NCBI GenBank assembly: GCA_035561515.1
Contig: DATMXP010000027.1
Coordinates: 1 to 64,000, forward strand
Source of the DNA: Terriglobales bacterium
GTDB lineage: Bacteria > Acidobacteriota > Terriglobia > Terriglobales > Acidobacteriaceae
DNA: 64,000 bases
Direction of reading: 5' to 3'
Shown piece after piece: positions 25,801 through 33,440 of this stretch (its first letter is position 1; every line of letters begins with the position of its first letter). The position numbers and the translations under genes were made by a program. A model generated the notes under the pieces. It searched no databases, had not been told where the DNA came from, and saw only the letters and a list, made by a program, of their open reading frames with translations.

Positions 25801-26352
25801 AATGGACCCCAACGAGGTCTCAACAGCCGACGGATCATCGAGAGCGGTAAGAATGATCGTGTTTGAGCCTTGCTTCAGCCAGGACGGTGACAAAGTCACG
25901 ATCTTGATATCCGCGGAGGTTTGCGGAACGAACGTGCCTTCCCAGTCCCCTGCCGCGTAGTCCAGCTTGGGATGGAAATAAACGAGTCCTGTGTGCCCGT
26001 TCACATTGATGCGAAGGAAAGAAAGCCTCGGCGTCTCATACATCACTGCCAGCTTCAGGCGAAATACTCCGGTCGGTTTTTCGGGCAAGCTGAAGATGAC
26101 CGTGAACGGATGCTCTCGGCCACCGGTCATCCCGTTCGCAGGGCCGGGCTGGAATCGCTGCCAGTCTGCTGAATCACGGCTCTGGCCAACACGATAAACA
26201 GGATCCTGTTTCGGATCGTTGTAGTTGATGTTCTGCGATTTGAATTCGCCGGAGGACTGGTTGAAGGTGCCAATCCGCCAGACTGTTTTTTCTGCAGCAA
26301 AACAAGTGCCTGCCAGTAGGAGTCCGAGCACTACAAAGCGCAGCGATTTCAA
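22849..26352 (-). CDS. Exported GH38 alpha-mannosidase with N-terminal lyase-type beta-sandwich
   Basis: The product has about 1167 residues. TTG 26352 is preferred as start because AGAGGGA lies just before it and it yields a proper signal peptide (FVVLGLLLAGTCFA, cut about residue 19); an earlier start would run into the upstream gene. Residues 22-200 resemble the carbohydrate-binding domain of rhamnogalacturonan lyases (WRIGTFNQSSGEF, DDPSAVETSLGS). The GH38 catalytic domain begins near residue 305 with VVPHEHLDIGFTDYP, the H-x-H-x-D zinc-binding start, and a C-terminal GH38 beta domain follows (QAEPGFGNGYRRI-like text GFGNGYRRIRFVA). It should release alpha-mannose outside the cytoplasm. 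It sits within the operon, 11 bases after the dehydratase gene. Confidence 0.9.
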   Translation of the reverse strand: MKSLRFVVLGLLLAGTCFAAEKTVWRIGTFNQSSGEFKSQNINYNDPKQDPVYRVGQSRDSADWQRFQPGPANGMTGGREHPFTVIFSLPEKPTGVFRLKLAVMYETPRLSFLRINVNGHTGLVYFHPKLDYAAGDWEGTFVPQTSADIKIVTLSPSWLKQGSNTIILTALDDPSAVETSLGSIAPGHTGIVYDALELIHDASASYDASRIDALVTPTIFYRAANNQTFEIVDVFPSFATLPKSASVELNVQGKSYRQSLTSNDRFGEQKLSFEVPEWTGTVSASLALGGKRFPLQLTAARKWTLYVVPHEHLDIGFTDYPARVSELHSESIDQSIDIMHRIPEFRWTLDGFFVAQQYMLGRSEREQQKFLQYVREGKIVIPPEFANQHTATASLEGLIRSLYGSHQFSKKYDVPIGAAQIVDVPAYSWSYATVLNGAGLNHFAAASNSWRAPVQLIGRWNEKSPFYWEGPDGSRTFMWYSRAYLQMHTMFGSPARMAAVRDALPVFLQAYTRPDYTADAAIIFGSQLENTALAPEQAEVAREWAKTYSWPKFEYTDFKTALTSLEKQMPNRPVYRGDFGPYWEDGFGSDAAFTGIHRRNEQRVVTAEIMSTLATALSPGVNLDRERMADAWNNILLYDEHTWTYVSGTTQPQHEQTTTQTALKRARATEADRQISETIHRTWGQLATILSPKENTLVVFNSLGWPRSGVLEYDLQDGTELYDPATNAAIPYEVQYIGKGTPLPGFGNGYRRIRFVATDVPAFGYKMYRLRFGKRQAVTPSNTGSSVVENQHYRVTLDPATAAIRSIFDKETGKEIVDQSSPYRFGSYLYVTGGDDIPNNSLYRYGAGLNAPKLQTHPAGNGRVIAVRKEAFGTVIEMESTAPNTPVIKSEIILFDQQKKIGFTFRIRKESVLTKEAAYFAFPFAVADPTFLYDTQTAWVNPAKDTLPGGSREWFAATRWSSVQGVDFGAAVFPIDAPLVAFGDIVRGNWPEKFAPTSGTIFSWVMNNYWNTNFMPEQSGDMTFRYAVTSGQKLDPVELTRNGMSELTPLELGQAGPAREQGPITATASSFLNISNPNVGVVTWKLAEDGNGSILRLQELSGNAGKVRVSSPFFSIREAWDCNLLEDNRAKLTAEHGSVEVNVKPFSVVTLRIVSDPVKPPLSAAGK

Positions 26353-26363
26353 CTTGTATCCCT

Positions 26364-27560
26364 CTACCACTTTGGTTGTGTGGTTATTACTCCCGGGCGT
26401 CTCGGATCTTCGATCCACGAGCCCATTTCTTTCTTGCGGGAAAGTTCGTGATATCTGGCAATCTTGTCGCGGTCGAGGCTGACGCCCAAACCGGGGCCGG
26501 CAGGAACCTTCATAGTTCCACCCGGGCCGTATTGAAGTTTGCCACCCTCAAGGATGTCGTCGGTCAAGTGATGATAGTGCGAGTCCGGCGCTACGGTCAT
26601 ATTAGGTACGCTCGCGGCGAGGTGGATCATCGCGGCTTGCGAGATACCAAACTCGGCGCCACTATGCATTCCGACGTCGATGCCCATGGTTTCGCAGATC
26701 TGTGCCGCCAATCGGGCTCTCGTGATGCCACCATACCAATGTGGATCGATAAGCACGACGTCGAGAATCTTCATCATCGTGGTGGGTACGAGATCTTCGA
26801 AAGCGAAAACCGACATGTTTGAGGCCAGCGTAACCCACGGCGCCTTCTCGTTGACGCGGGCCATCGCCCGCATGCCCCAAACTGGATCTTCCAGATACTC
26901 CACGTCGTACTCGTGCAGCTTGCGCGCAACCCGAACGGCGGTAGTTACCGACCAGGCTGCATTCGGATCGAGGCGGATTTTCGAAGCCGGGAATTTGTCG
27001 CGAAGAGTGACGAACGTTTCGATCTCTTCGTCCGGAGGCAGAACGCCATTCTTGTACTTCAGCGTCTGAAAACCATACTGTTTCACCAGGTATTTGGCGA
27101 AGCCAACCATCTGTTCAACGTTCGAGACTTCTCCTTCGCCGCGATCATTTGCATACCGGTAGAAAAGGTATGCGGAGAATGGGACTACTTCGCGCACCCT
27201 GCCGCCAATGATGTCGCAGATAGGCTTGTTCAGTGCTTTCCCCTGGATATCGAGACAAGCAAACTCAAGCGCAGCCCAGCCAAGTGTGTGCCCGAAGAGC
27301 TTGAGCGACGTGGGCGCGGCGAGTTTCCAGCGGATGCGTTCAAGTTGAAATGGATCTTCGCCGATCAACAGGGGCTTCATCTCGGCGAGTTGGCCTTCTC
27401 GGCTGGCTCCGCCGTAGCATTCACCGAGGCCGACAATTCCTTCGTTGGTCTCAACTTCCACTATGATCCGGGAAAATCCGGGATGAGAACCAAAGGCGTA
27501 GCGGAGTGGCGCCTCGATCGGAATAAAACAAGGTGTCCAGCGTACATCCGTAATCTTCAT
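26364..27560 (-). CDS. Enolase-superfamily sugar-acid dehydratase, glucarate dehydratase subgroup
   Basis: The 398-residue protein has the capping domain and barrel of the mandelate racemase superfamily. Catalytic features are the K-x-K pair (TLKYKNG), metal ligands Asp in RLDPNAAW, Glu in EYLEDP and Asn in LASNMSVFAFED, then the Asp/His dyad in DPHWYGG and DVGMHSGAEFGIS. An Asn third ligand and the DPH/HS pattern are those of the glucarate dehydratase subgroup, not of classic L-fuconate or L-rhamnonate dehydratases. It should dehydrate a sugar acid to its 2-keto-3-deoxy form. It follows the lactonase gene by 23 bases, as expected for sequential steps. The true substrate is open. Confidence 0.9.
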   Translation of the reverse strand: MKITDVRWTPCFIPIEAPLRYAFGSHPGFSRIIVEVETNEGIVGLGECYGGASREGQLAEMKPLLIGEDPFQLERIRWKLAAPTSLKLFGHTLGWAALEFACLDIQGKALNKPICDIIGGRVREVVPFSAYLFYRYANDRGEGEVSNVEQMVGFAKYLVKQYGFQTLKYKNGVLPPDEEIETFVTLRDKFPASKIRLDPNAAWSVTTAVRVARKLHEYDVEYLEDPVWGMRAMARVNEKAPWVTLASNMSVFAFEDLVPTTMMKILDVVLIDPHWYGGITRARLAAQICETMGIDVGMHSGAEFGISQAAMIHLAASVPNMTVAPDSHYHHLTDDILEGGKLQYGPGGTMKVPAGPGLGVSLDRDKIARYHELSRKKEMGSWIEDPRRPGVITTQPKW

Positions 27561-27583
27561 TATTGCGTGGCCCCCTTAGGCCA

Positions 27584-28426
27584 TCAGCGCAAATTCACCA
27601 GCGGCAATCCCCTTACTCCGACCCTGACTCGGCATATGTGCCAACGACTCAGATTCGCAAAGTAGAGGTATTCGAAATTTTCGCCTCCGAAGGCGCCATT
27701 CGTTGGACTGGATAGCATAGTTCCGCATGGATCCCATGCGAACACGGAAACTTTTCCCTGCGATGTGACCTTGTAAATGTGATCGGAAGCGTAGCAGGTT
27801 ACGTACAGATTCCCGCGCGCGTCGAGTACAGCACCATCGGGAACACGCTCCAGGCTCTTTGCATAAATGCGTTTGGAGCGAACCACACCCGGGCTGGCGA
27901 TCTCCAGAGCGAGCACATTGTTGGCCGTGCTCTGAACGACATAGAGTGTGCGTTCGTCCGCACTTAATGCCATTCCGTTTGGAAATGAGAGAGAGTCGGC
28001 GATCCTGGAAGTCTTGCCATCTGCTCGAAGCACAAAGACAGCGCCGTTGTTCTTCTGCCATTCTCCGGAATCCGAGAAGTAAAGATTGCCTTCAGAGTCG
28101 AAGACGGAGAAATTCGGTGTGCGGAGTCTGACGCCACCAACTCTTTCAATCGAAGAGAGAATACGGCCCTTGCGATCCAGTCGAATCAGCGACGATTTCT
28201 TAAGATTGCATACCCAGAGTTCCTGGGTTGCAGAAAACGTCAGGCCTAGACAAAACCCGCCGAGTTGAGCAACCTCGAGTATCTTGCCTTTGGGCGTGAT
28301 TCGGTAGATTTGTCCCTGCTCGCCCCCGACCCACAGGTCACCGTCACGATCAAAGGCAAGACCTTCGGGATGGTCCAATCCATCGGCGAAGACTTCGAAC
28401 TTGTCGATCGAGACTGCAGGCCTCAT
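27584..28426 (-). CDS. SMP-30/gluconolactonase family sugar lactonase
   Basis: This is a 280-residue six-bladed propeller of the SMP-30/LRE family, with repeated blades such as GLDHPEGLAFDRDGDLWVGGE, FSVFDSEGNLYFSDSG, LSFPNGMALSADERTLYVV and PDGAVLDARGNLYVTCY. The metal site residues are visible: Glu in HPEGLAF, Asn in SFPNGMA and Asp in VPDGAVLD. There is no signal peptide, so it acts in the cytoplasm, hydrolysing the sugar lactone made by a dehydrogenase. It is the first gene of the nine-gene minus-strand operon and faces the FAH-type hydrolase gene across a 107-base divergent promoter that holds a TTGT-N3-ACAA palindrome. Confidence 0.9.
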   Translation of the reverse strand: MRPAVSIDKFEVFADGLDHPEGLAFDRDGDLWVGGEQGQIYRITPKGKILEVAQLGGFCLGLTFSATQELWVCNLKKSSLIRLDRKGRILSSIERVGGVRLRTPNFSVFDSEGNLYFSDSGEWQKNNGAVFVLRADGKTSRIADSLSFPNGMALSADERTLYVVQSTANNVLALEIASPGVVRSKRIYAKSLERVPDGAVLDARGNLYVTCYASDHIYKVTSQGKVSVFAWDPCGTMLSSPTNGAFGGENFEYLYFANLSRWHICRVRVGVRGLPLVNLR

Positions 28427-28458
28427 GCCTCACCATCGTGTGACGAATTCACTTGCAT

Positions 28459-28469
28459 TTGTCAGACAA
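28459..28469. promoter_or_regulatory. Palindromic operator TTGTCAGACAA in the divergent promoter
   Basis: TTGTCAGACAA is a perfect palindrome of the TTGT-N3-ACAA form used by FadR-subfamily GntR regulators. It lies between the lactonase operon (minus) and the hydrolase gene (plus), within the spacer of a plausible plus-strand promoter (TTGCAT 28453-28458, TATAAA 28477-28482), so a bound repressor would block RNA polymerase. A near copy lies at the start of the GntR gene. Confidence 0.6.
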
Positions 28470-28533
28470 GCGAACATATAAACTTCTATTCTCGACGGTG
28501 TCAAGGAAAAGTCACACCGGCAGCCGGAGCAAT

Positions 28534-29442
28534 ATGAAGCTTGCGACCTTTATGGCAGACGGGCCTGCGCGGCTCGGCGTGGTGCTGAACGACAAGATTA
28601 TTGACTTGGCGGAACTTGCCAGTTTGGGCGGGCTGGACGGAAGCCGCTTCACCTCGATGATAGAAGTCTTGCGTACCGGAGAGGCACTGGATCGCGCACG
28701 CAGTCTGTCTCAAAACACAAGTCTGTTGGGAAAGATCAGAGGGGTTCGGCTTGACTCCGTTCGATTGCTTTCGCCGGTGCCCAACCCCGGCAAGATCATC
28801 GCTGTGGGGCTAAATTATCTTGACCACTGCGTTGAGCAGGGAATTGATCCACCTGCTGCGCCCCTCCTGTTTGCCAAGTTCCCTAACAGCGTTACGGGCC
28901 CGTACGACCCGATTATTATTCCGGAAGAAGACCCGGAGGTTGATTACGAAGTTGAACTTGGAGTTGTGATTGGACGTCGCGCGAAACGGGTTTCTGAGGC
29001 GGACGCGCTTCGCTATGTCGCGGGATACCTGGTGCTGAATGACGTCTCGGCCAGGAAATGGCAATTCGCTGACAAACAGTGGACCCGCGGGAAGTCGTGC
29101 GACACCTTCGCGCCGATGGGGCCGTGGCTGACCACGGCCGACGAAGTCCCGCAACCAGAGAACCTTGCCGTCTTCACGAGAGTGAACGGACAAACCCTAC
29201 AGGACTCCTCGACGAAAAACCTGATTTTCGGTGTTTCTAGGCTGATTTCCTATATCTCCGCGAGCATAACGCTTGAACCAGGAGACGTAATTGCAACCGG
29301 GACACCTCCCGGCGTCGGAGTATTTCGGAAGCCGCCGATCTACCTCAAACCTGGTGATGTGGTCGAGACGGGCATCGAGAAACTGGGAGTTCTAAAGAAT
29401 CCCGTTATCGCCGAGCAAAGACAGGCCGCGATAACAGCGTGA
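28534..29442 (+). CDS. FAH-family hydrolase, likely 2,4-diketo-3-deoxy-L-fuconate/L-rhamnonate hydrolase
   Basis: The 302-residue protein is a fumarylacetoacetate hydrolase-fold enzyme that splits a diketo acid. Metal ligands are visible as the two Glu residues in DYEVELGVVIG and Asp in VLNDVSARKWQ. The stretch WTRGKSCDTFAPMGPWL and the C-terminal GDVIATGTPPGVGVF are typical of the sugar-acid branch that cleaves 2,4-diketo-3-deoxy-L-fuconate or -rhamnonate to pyruvate and lactate. The start at 28534 follows CCGGAG; a longer in-frame reading from 28453 would cross the palindromic operator and lacks a ribosome binding site. It is divergent from the operon that encodes the earlier steps and is followed by the GntR regulator. 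Confidence 0.88.
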   Translation: MKLATFMADGPARLGVVLNDKIIDLAELASLGGLDGSRFTSMIEVLRTGEALDRARSLSQNTSLLGKIRGVRLDSVRLLSPVPNPGKIIAVGLNYLDHCVEQGIDPPAAPLLFAKFPNSVTGPYDPIIIPEEDPEVDYEVELGVVIGRRAKRVSEADALRYVAGYLVLNDVSARKWQFADKQWTRGKSCDTFAPMGPWLTTADEVPQPENLAVFTRVNGQTLQDSSTKNLIFGVSRLISYISASITLEPGDVIATGTPPGVGVFRKPPIYLKPGDVVETGIEKLGVLKNPVIAEQRQAAITA

Positions 29443-29478
29443 TAGAGGTTTCGCTTGACACTTTTTAATTTTGTCCTA

Positions 29479-29489
29479 ATGTATGACAA
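29479..29489. promoter_or_regulatory. Second GntR-type operator overlapping the regulator's own start
   Basis: ATGTATGACAA differs by one base from the TTGT-N3-ACAA palindrome at 28459. It also lies inside a wider inverted repeat TTGTC (29471-29475) / GACAA (29485-29489). A TTGACA (29455-29460) with TAATGT (29477-29482) sixteen bases later looks like the promoter, so the site would give autorepression. Confidence 0.5.
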
Positions 29490-30334
29490 ATCAGAGTAGC
29501 GAAATGCCAAAGTCCCAAAAGGCGTCGCAACGATTCTCGGGATTACTGAATGCGCTTGAGCCAGTGCGCCGGGAAACGGTCATGGACACTGTGGCCAAGA
29601 GAATCGAAACTCTCGTCCGTAACGGCGACCTTCGGAAAGGCGACCGTCTTCCTCCAGAGCCTGAGCTCGCACAGATGTTGCGGGTCTCCCGCAGTTCTTT
29701 GCGCGAAGCGTTGAAGGGATTGATGTTCGTAGGCCTGATCAAGGCCCGGCCCGGCGATGGTACCTACATTCAGGGCGCTTCCTTATCTCGCGTCATGAGC
29801 CGCCATTTTCAGTGGATGGTGGTCCTGCAGGAAATCAAGTACCTCGAAATCTACGAACTGAGGCAGATCATTGAGCCTCGGGCAGCCGCCCTTGCCGCAC
29901 AGCGAGCTACACGCAACGACATCGAGCGCATGGAGCGCGCACTGGCCGAGATGAGCGAGAGTATCGACCGGCCCGAGCGGTTCCTGAGTTACGACATCGA
30001 GTTGCATGATGCGCTGGCCCAGGCATCGGGGAATGTCGCTCTTCAGACAACGCTACGGATGCTGTACGACGCCATGCTGGAAGCGCGCAGTCGCGTTCTA
30101 CCACTCATCGACGACATGCAGCTTCACTACGAGCGCCACGAGAAGATTTTTCATTTCATCCGGGACCATCGGCCCAACCTGGCTGCCAAGGCGGTTCTTG
30201 AAGATCTGAAGTATGCCGAAAGGCTCATTCGCGAAGAGATGGCACAAGATCGCGAGCGAGCATTGACCTCAAAAGAAACAAAACCCCAACCCGCCGCACT
30301 GCGAGGCAATGCCGCAGGCGTACGCGGTAACTGA
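29483..30334 (+). CDS. FadR-subfamily GntR transcriptional regulator
   Basis: The 283-residue protein has a winged helix (DRLPPEPELAQMLRVSRSSLREALKG read in parts: PPEPELAQMLRVSRSSLREA) followed by an all-helical FCD ligand domain with the expected metal-binding positions (YDIELHDALAQASGN and later HYERHEKIFHFI). FadR-type regulators of sugar-acid operons respond to pathway intermediates. Operator-like palindromes lie in the lactonase/hydrolase promoter and at its own start, which supports local and autogenous control. The true start is uncertain: the -10 element runs into the ATG at 29483, so translation may begin at ATG 29504 or 29582, both in frame and before the winged helix. The TonB receptor gene follows after 16 bases. 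Confidence 0.9.
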   Translation: MTNQSSEMPKSQKASQRFSGLLNALEPVRRETVMDTVAKRIETLVRNGDLRKGDRLPPEPELAQMLRVSRSSLREALKGLMFVGLIKARPGDGTYIQGASLSRVMSRHFQWMVVLQEIKYLEIYELRQIIEPRAAALAAQRATRNDIERMERALAEMSESIDRPERFLSYDIELHDALAQASGNVALQTTLRMLYDAMLEARSRVLPLIDDMQLHYERHEKIFHFIRDHRPNLAAKAVLEDLKYAERLIREEMAQDRERALTSKETKPQPAALRGNAAGVRGN

Positions 30335-30350
30335 TCACAAGGAAACAACA

Positions 30351-33300
30351 ATGGCGAGACTCATGAATATCGCGCGCTGGATGATCGTGCTGGTTGCCAT
30401 GCTGCTGCTTTCGCTTACCTGCGTGGCGCAGCTTGATACCGGAACTATCACCGGAATCGTTCAGGACAAAACCGGTGCGGTTCTGTCCGATGCAACTGTG
30501 AAAGTGACTAACACGAAGACAGGTCGTACGTGGGATCTGAAGACCGGCTCCCTCGGGGAGTACAGCGTTCCTGCTCTTCCCGTGGGGCCTTACCAGGTAG
30601 AAGTCTCGCGGAGTGGCTTCAAGACCGGCGTCGTATCTGACATCTTTCTGAACACATCACAAACTGTTCGTGCCGACCTGAAGCTCGAAATCGGCGCTGC
30701 GGCGGAGCAGTTGACGGTCACTGCCGAGCAGGCGACAGTGAACACGACCACCAGCGATCTCGGCGCCGCTATCGGATCGACGGCGGTAACGAATCTCCCT
30801 CTCAACGGTCGCGATTTTACGTCCTTGTTGGCGTTGGTCCCAGGCTCCGTGACGACCGCAGGCTTCGGCCAGACGAGTCTCGGTGGTTACGAGACCAGTC
30901 TTGCCGGCGTCAACATCTTGCTCGACGGAACCGACGCGACACGCATTGACGTGAACGCAACCAGCACCCAGTTGGGCCGGCAGGAGTCGCGTATTAGCCG
31001 CGCCAGCGTCGATAGTATCCAGGAGTTCCGTGTTCTGTCTGGTGTTTATTCGGCGGAATATGGCCGCTCGATGGGCGATATCGTCAACGTCATTACGAAA
31101 TCCGGCGGCAACACAGTTCACGGAAACGTTTTTGAGTTTCTGCGCAACGACGCCATGGATGCGAAGAACTACTTCAACACCACTGGCGAAAAGTCACCTC
31201 TGCGCCTGAATCAATTCGGCGGCAACGTCGGCGGGCCGGTGATCAAGAACAAGCTGTTCTACTTCGTCAACTACGAGGGCGTGCGGCAGGTTGTAAATGT
31301 TCCCGCTACCACCACGGTTCTCAATTCAACCAGCCGCGCGTCGGCGGTCGCGAGCATGCAGCCCGTCATCAGCGCGATACCACTGCCTAATCGCCCGGGC
31401 GCAGTTACATACGTCGATCCCTTGGACGGCCTGGAAAAGGTAAACCCCTATCTTGGCTTCTACAGCGGTCTGCTTGAGAACCGCCTTCGCGAAGATACTG
31501 GTTCGATCAAAGTCGACTTCACCCCCAGCAGCTCCGATTCGTTTGCACTGCGGTACAACATTTCCGATTCCTACACCAGCACGCAGTACGGTTTCGCAGC
31601 CGGACAGGTTTCGCCTTCCAGCAGCCGCAACCATCTGGCGAAGATAAGCTGGACGCACACGTTCCGCCCGAACTTGTTGAATGAGTTGGGCGTCGCCCTC
31701 AACCGCCCCCAGACCGATTCGCTCGGAGGAGGCGGCGACTTCCCAATCTTCCAGTGCAGCACTTTTTGGGGTTGCAATGGAGGCAACAACTTTGGCGCAA
31801 CGCCAGGGCCTGCGCTGTTCTCGAATCGCCGGCCTCAGCACTCGATCTCCTTCACGAACACCACAAGCTGGGTGAAGGGTAGAAACACCATTCGTTTCGG
31901 GTTCGATATTCGCAAGAACGTCACGCACGACGCTCTTGATCCCCAGCAGTTCCTCAGTTACGCGAACGCAAATGATTTCCTCACTAACGGTTTGATTCAG
32001 GTAGACACGCTGGGCCATACGATGGTTGGAGTCGAGAACTCAAACCTCGCGTTCTTCATGCAAGACGATATCCGGTTGACTTCGCGGTTCACTATGAACC
32101 TTGGACTGCGTTACGAATACAACACCGTCCTGAGCGGACCCGAGATGGGCAATTTCGATATTGCCAGCCTCAAGCTTCAACCGAAGGGTATTGATTTGTA
32201 TAAGCCGGATCGCAACAACTTTGCTCCGCGTGTTGGTTTCGCGTATGACCTGTTAGGCGACGGCAAGACTGTACTGCGTGGCGGAGCAGGCATCTTCTTC
32301 AACCCGTTGCTCACCGGCGCTGCGCTATCGCTCGCCGGCAATTATCAACAGTCGTTCAGCGTCAATTTGTTTGACCTGTTCGATCCGAACTTCTCCTGCA
32401 ATCCTCCGTTGAATTGGGGCTACCCGGTGAACAATCCGTTGCCCACTTGCAACAAGGTGTTGCCGGCAAGCGTGAACTCGCTTGACCCGAACATGCGCGA
32501 TACGTACTCCGGCCACTGGAGCCTTGGCGTGCAGCGCGAATTGGTCAGCAATACCGTCCTCGAGGCTACCTACGTCGGCAACCGTGGCATCAAGCTGCCC
32601 GCTGGCGCGGCTTACGCTGGAATGGAACTGAACTATTCGCCTTTCGGGGGCAAGCAACTGTCCAACGATTTCGGCCAGATTCGCCGACTAGGCAACTTCC
32701 TGGATTCGAACTACAACGCGTTACAGGTCAGTGTTCGCCGGCATATGGCAGCGGGTTTGAATCTTGATGCGAACTATACCTGGTCGCATGAAATCGACGA
32801 TGCCGTCAACATCCTGACTGGTGCTTTCCAGAACTCCCATAACCCCAAGGGCGATTATGGAAGCGGTGACATCGATGTTCGTCACAACTTCACACTCGGC
32901 TTGGTTTACGACATCCCGAAGTTCGTTCCCGGACGGCTCGGCTCCGGATGGCAGGTCAGCTCTATGTTTGCCACTCGTACGGGGCTGCCCGTCAACATCG
33001 CTCTGGCAGCACCATTCCTGGGAATCGACCAACTCCGGCCGAACTTGGTGCCCGGTGCTTCGCTGAAGCCGGCAAATTACACGGTACCCGGCGATCAATA
33101 CAATCAGGGCGCCCGCCAGTTCAACAAAGACGCATTCTCGCAGCCTGCTGCCGGAACTTTCGGAAACACTCCCCGAAACTATGGCCGTGGCCCCGGCTAC
33201 CATGACATTGACCTCGCGCTTCAGAAGTCGACAAAGCTAAACGAACGTCTGTCACTGCTGATTCGTGGAGAGATGTTTAACCTCTTCAATCACCCTAACT

Positions 33301-33422
33301 TTGCCAATCCGGTTGGCTACATGGATAGCCAGGATTTCGGCCGTAGCACGTCGACGATCGGTAATCATGTCGGCATCGGCACATCGCGTCAGGCCCAGGT
33401 GGCTATGAAGCTGGTGTTCTAG
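30351..33422 (+). CDS. Oar-like TonB-dependent receptor with N-terminal carboxypeptidase-regulatory-like domain
   Basis: The product has about 1023 residues. ATG 30351 is used because AAGGAAAC lies just before it. After a signal peptide (MIVLVAMLLLSLTCVAQ) comes a carboxypeptidase-regulatory-like beta-sandwich (TGTITGIVQDKTGAVLSDA to VGPYQVEVSRSGF), then a plug domain (VNTTTSDLGAAIG to YSAEYGRSMGDIVNVITKSG) and a 22-strand-type barrel that ends in Phe (AMKLVF). This is the standard acidobacterial outer-membrane importer. No SusD-like lipoprotein accompanies it. Placement behind the GntR regulator and before GH38 suggests uptake of mannose- or deoxyhexose-containing oligosaccharides. A hairpin terminator follows. 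Confidence 0.9.
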   Translation: MARLMNIARWMIVLVAMLLLSLTCVAQLDTGTITGIVQDKTGAVLSDATVKVTNTKTGRTWDLKTGSLGEYSVPALPVGPYQVEVSRSGFKTGVVSDIFLNTSQTVRADLKLEIGAAAEQLTVTAEQATVNTTTSDLGAAIGSTAVTNLPLNGRDFTSLLALVPGSVTTAGFGQTSLGGYETSLAGVNILLDGTDATRIDVNATSTQLGRQESRISRASVDSIQEFRVLSGVYSAEYGRSMGDIVNVITKSGGNTVHGNVFEFLRNDAMDAKNYFNTTGEKSPLRLNQFGGNVGGPVIKNKLFYFVNYEGVRQVVNVPATTTVLNSTSRASAVASMQPVISAIPLPNRPGAVTYVDPLDGLEKVNPYLGFYSGLLENRLREDTGSIKVDFTPSSSDSFALRYNISDSYTSTQYGFAAGQVSPSSSRNHLAKISWTHTFRPNLLNELGVALNRPQTDSLGGGGDFPIFQCSTFWGCNGGNNFGATPGPALFSNRRPQHSISFTNTTSWVKGRNTIRFGFDIRKNVTHDALDPQQFLSYANANDFLTNGLIQVDTLGHTMVGVENSNLAFFMQDDIRLTSRFTMNLGLRYEYNTVLSGPEMGNFDIASLKLQPKGIDLYKPDRNNFAPRVGFAYDLLGDGKTVLRGGAGIFFNPLLTGAALSLAGNYQQSFSVNLFDLFDPNFSCNPPLNWGYPVNNPLPTCNKVLPASVNSLDPNMRDTYSGHWSLGVQRELVSNTVLEATYVGNRGIKLPAGAAYAGMELNYSPFGGKQLSNDFGQIRRLGNFLDSNYNALQVSVRRHMAAGLNLDANYTWSHEIDDAVNILTGAFQNSHNPKGDYGSGDIDVRHNFTLGLVYDIPKFVPGRLGSGWQVSSMFATRTGLPVNIALAAPFLGIDQLRPNLVPGASLKPANYTVPGDQYNQGARQFNKDAFSQPAAGTFGNTPRNYGRGPGYHDIDLALQKSTKLNERLSLLIRGEMFNLFNHPNFANPVGYMDSQDFGRSTSTIGNHVGIGTSRQAQVAMKLVF

Positions 33423-33440
33423 ACAAAACCAAAACGGACA

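Noticed and set aside
26913..27665. Plus-strand open frame of 250 codons across the dehydratase gene
   Set aside because: It runs antisense to an enolase-superfamily gene with intact catalytic residues and crosses an operon junction.
31326..32018. Minus-strand open frame of 230 codons in the first TonB receptor gene
   Set aside because: Shadow frame within a long barrel-coding gene; no start signal and no domain.
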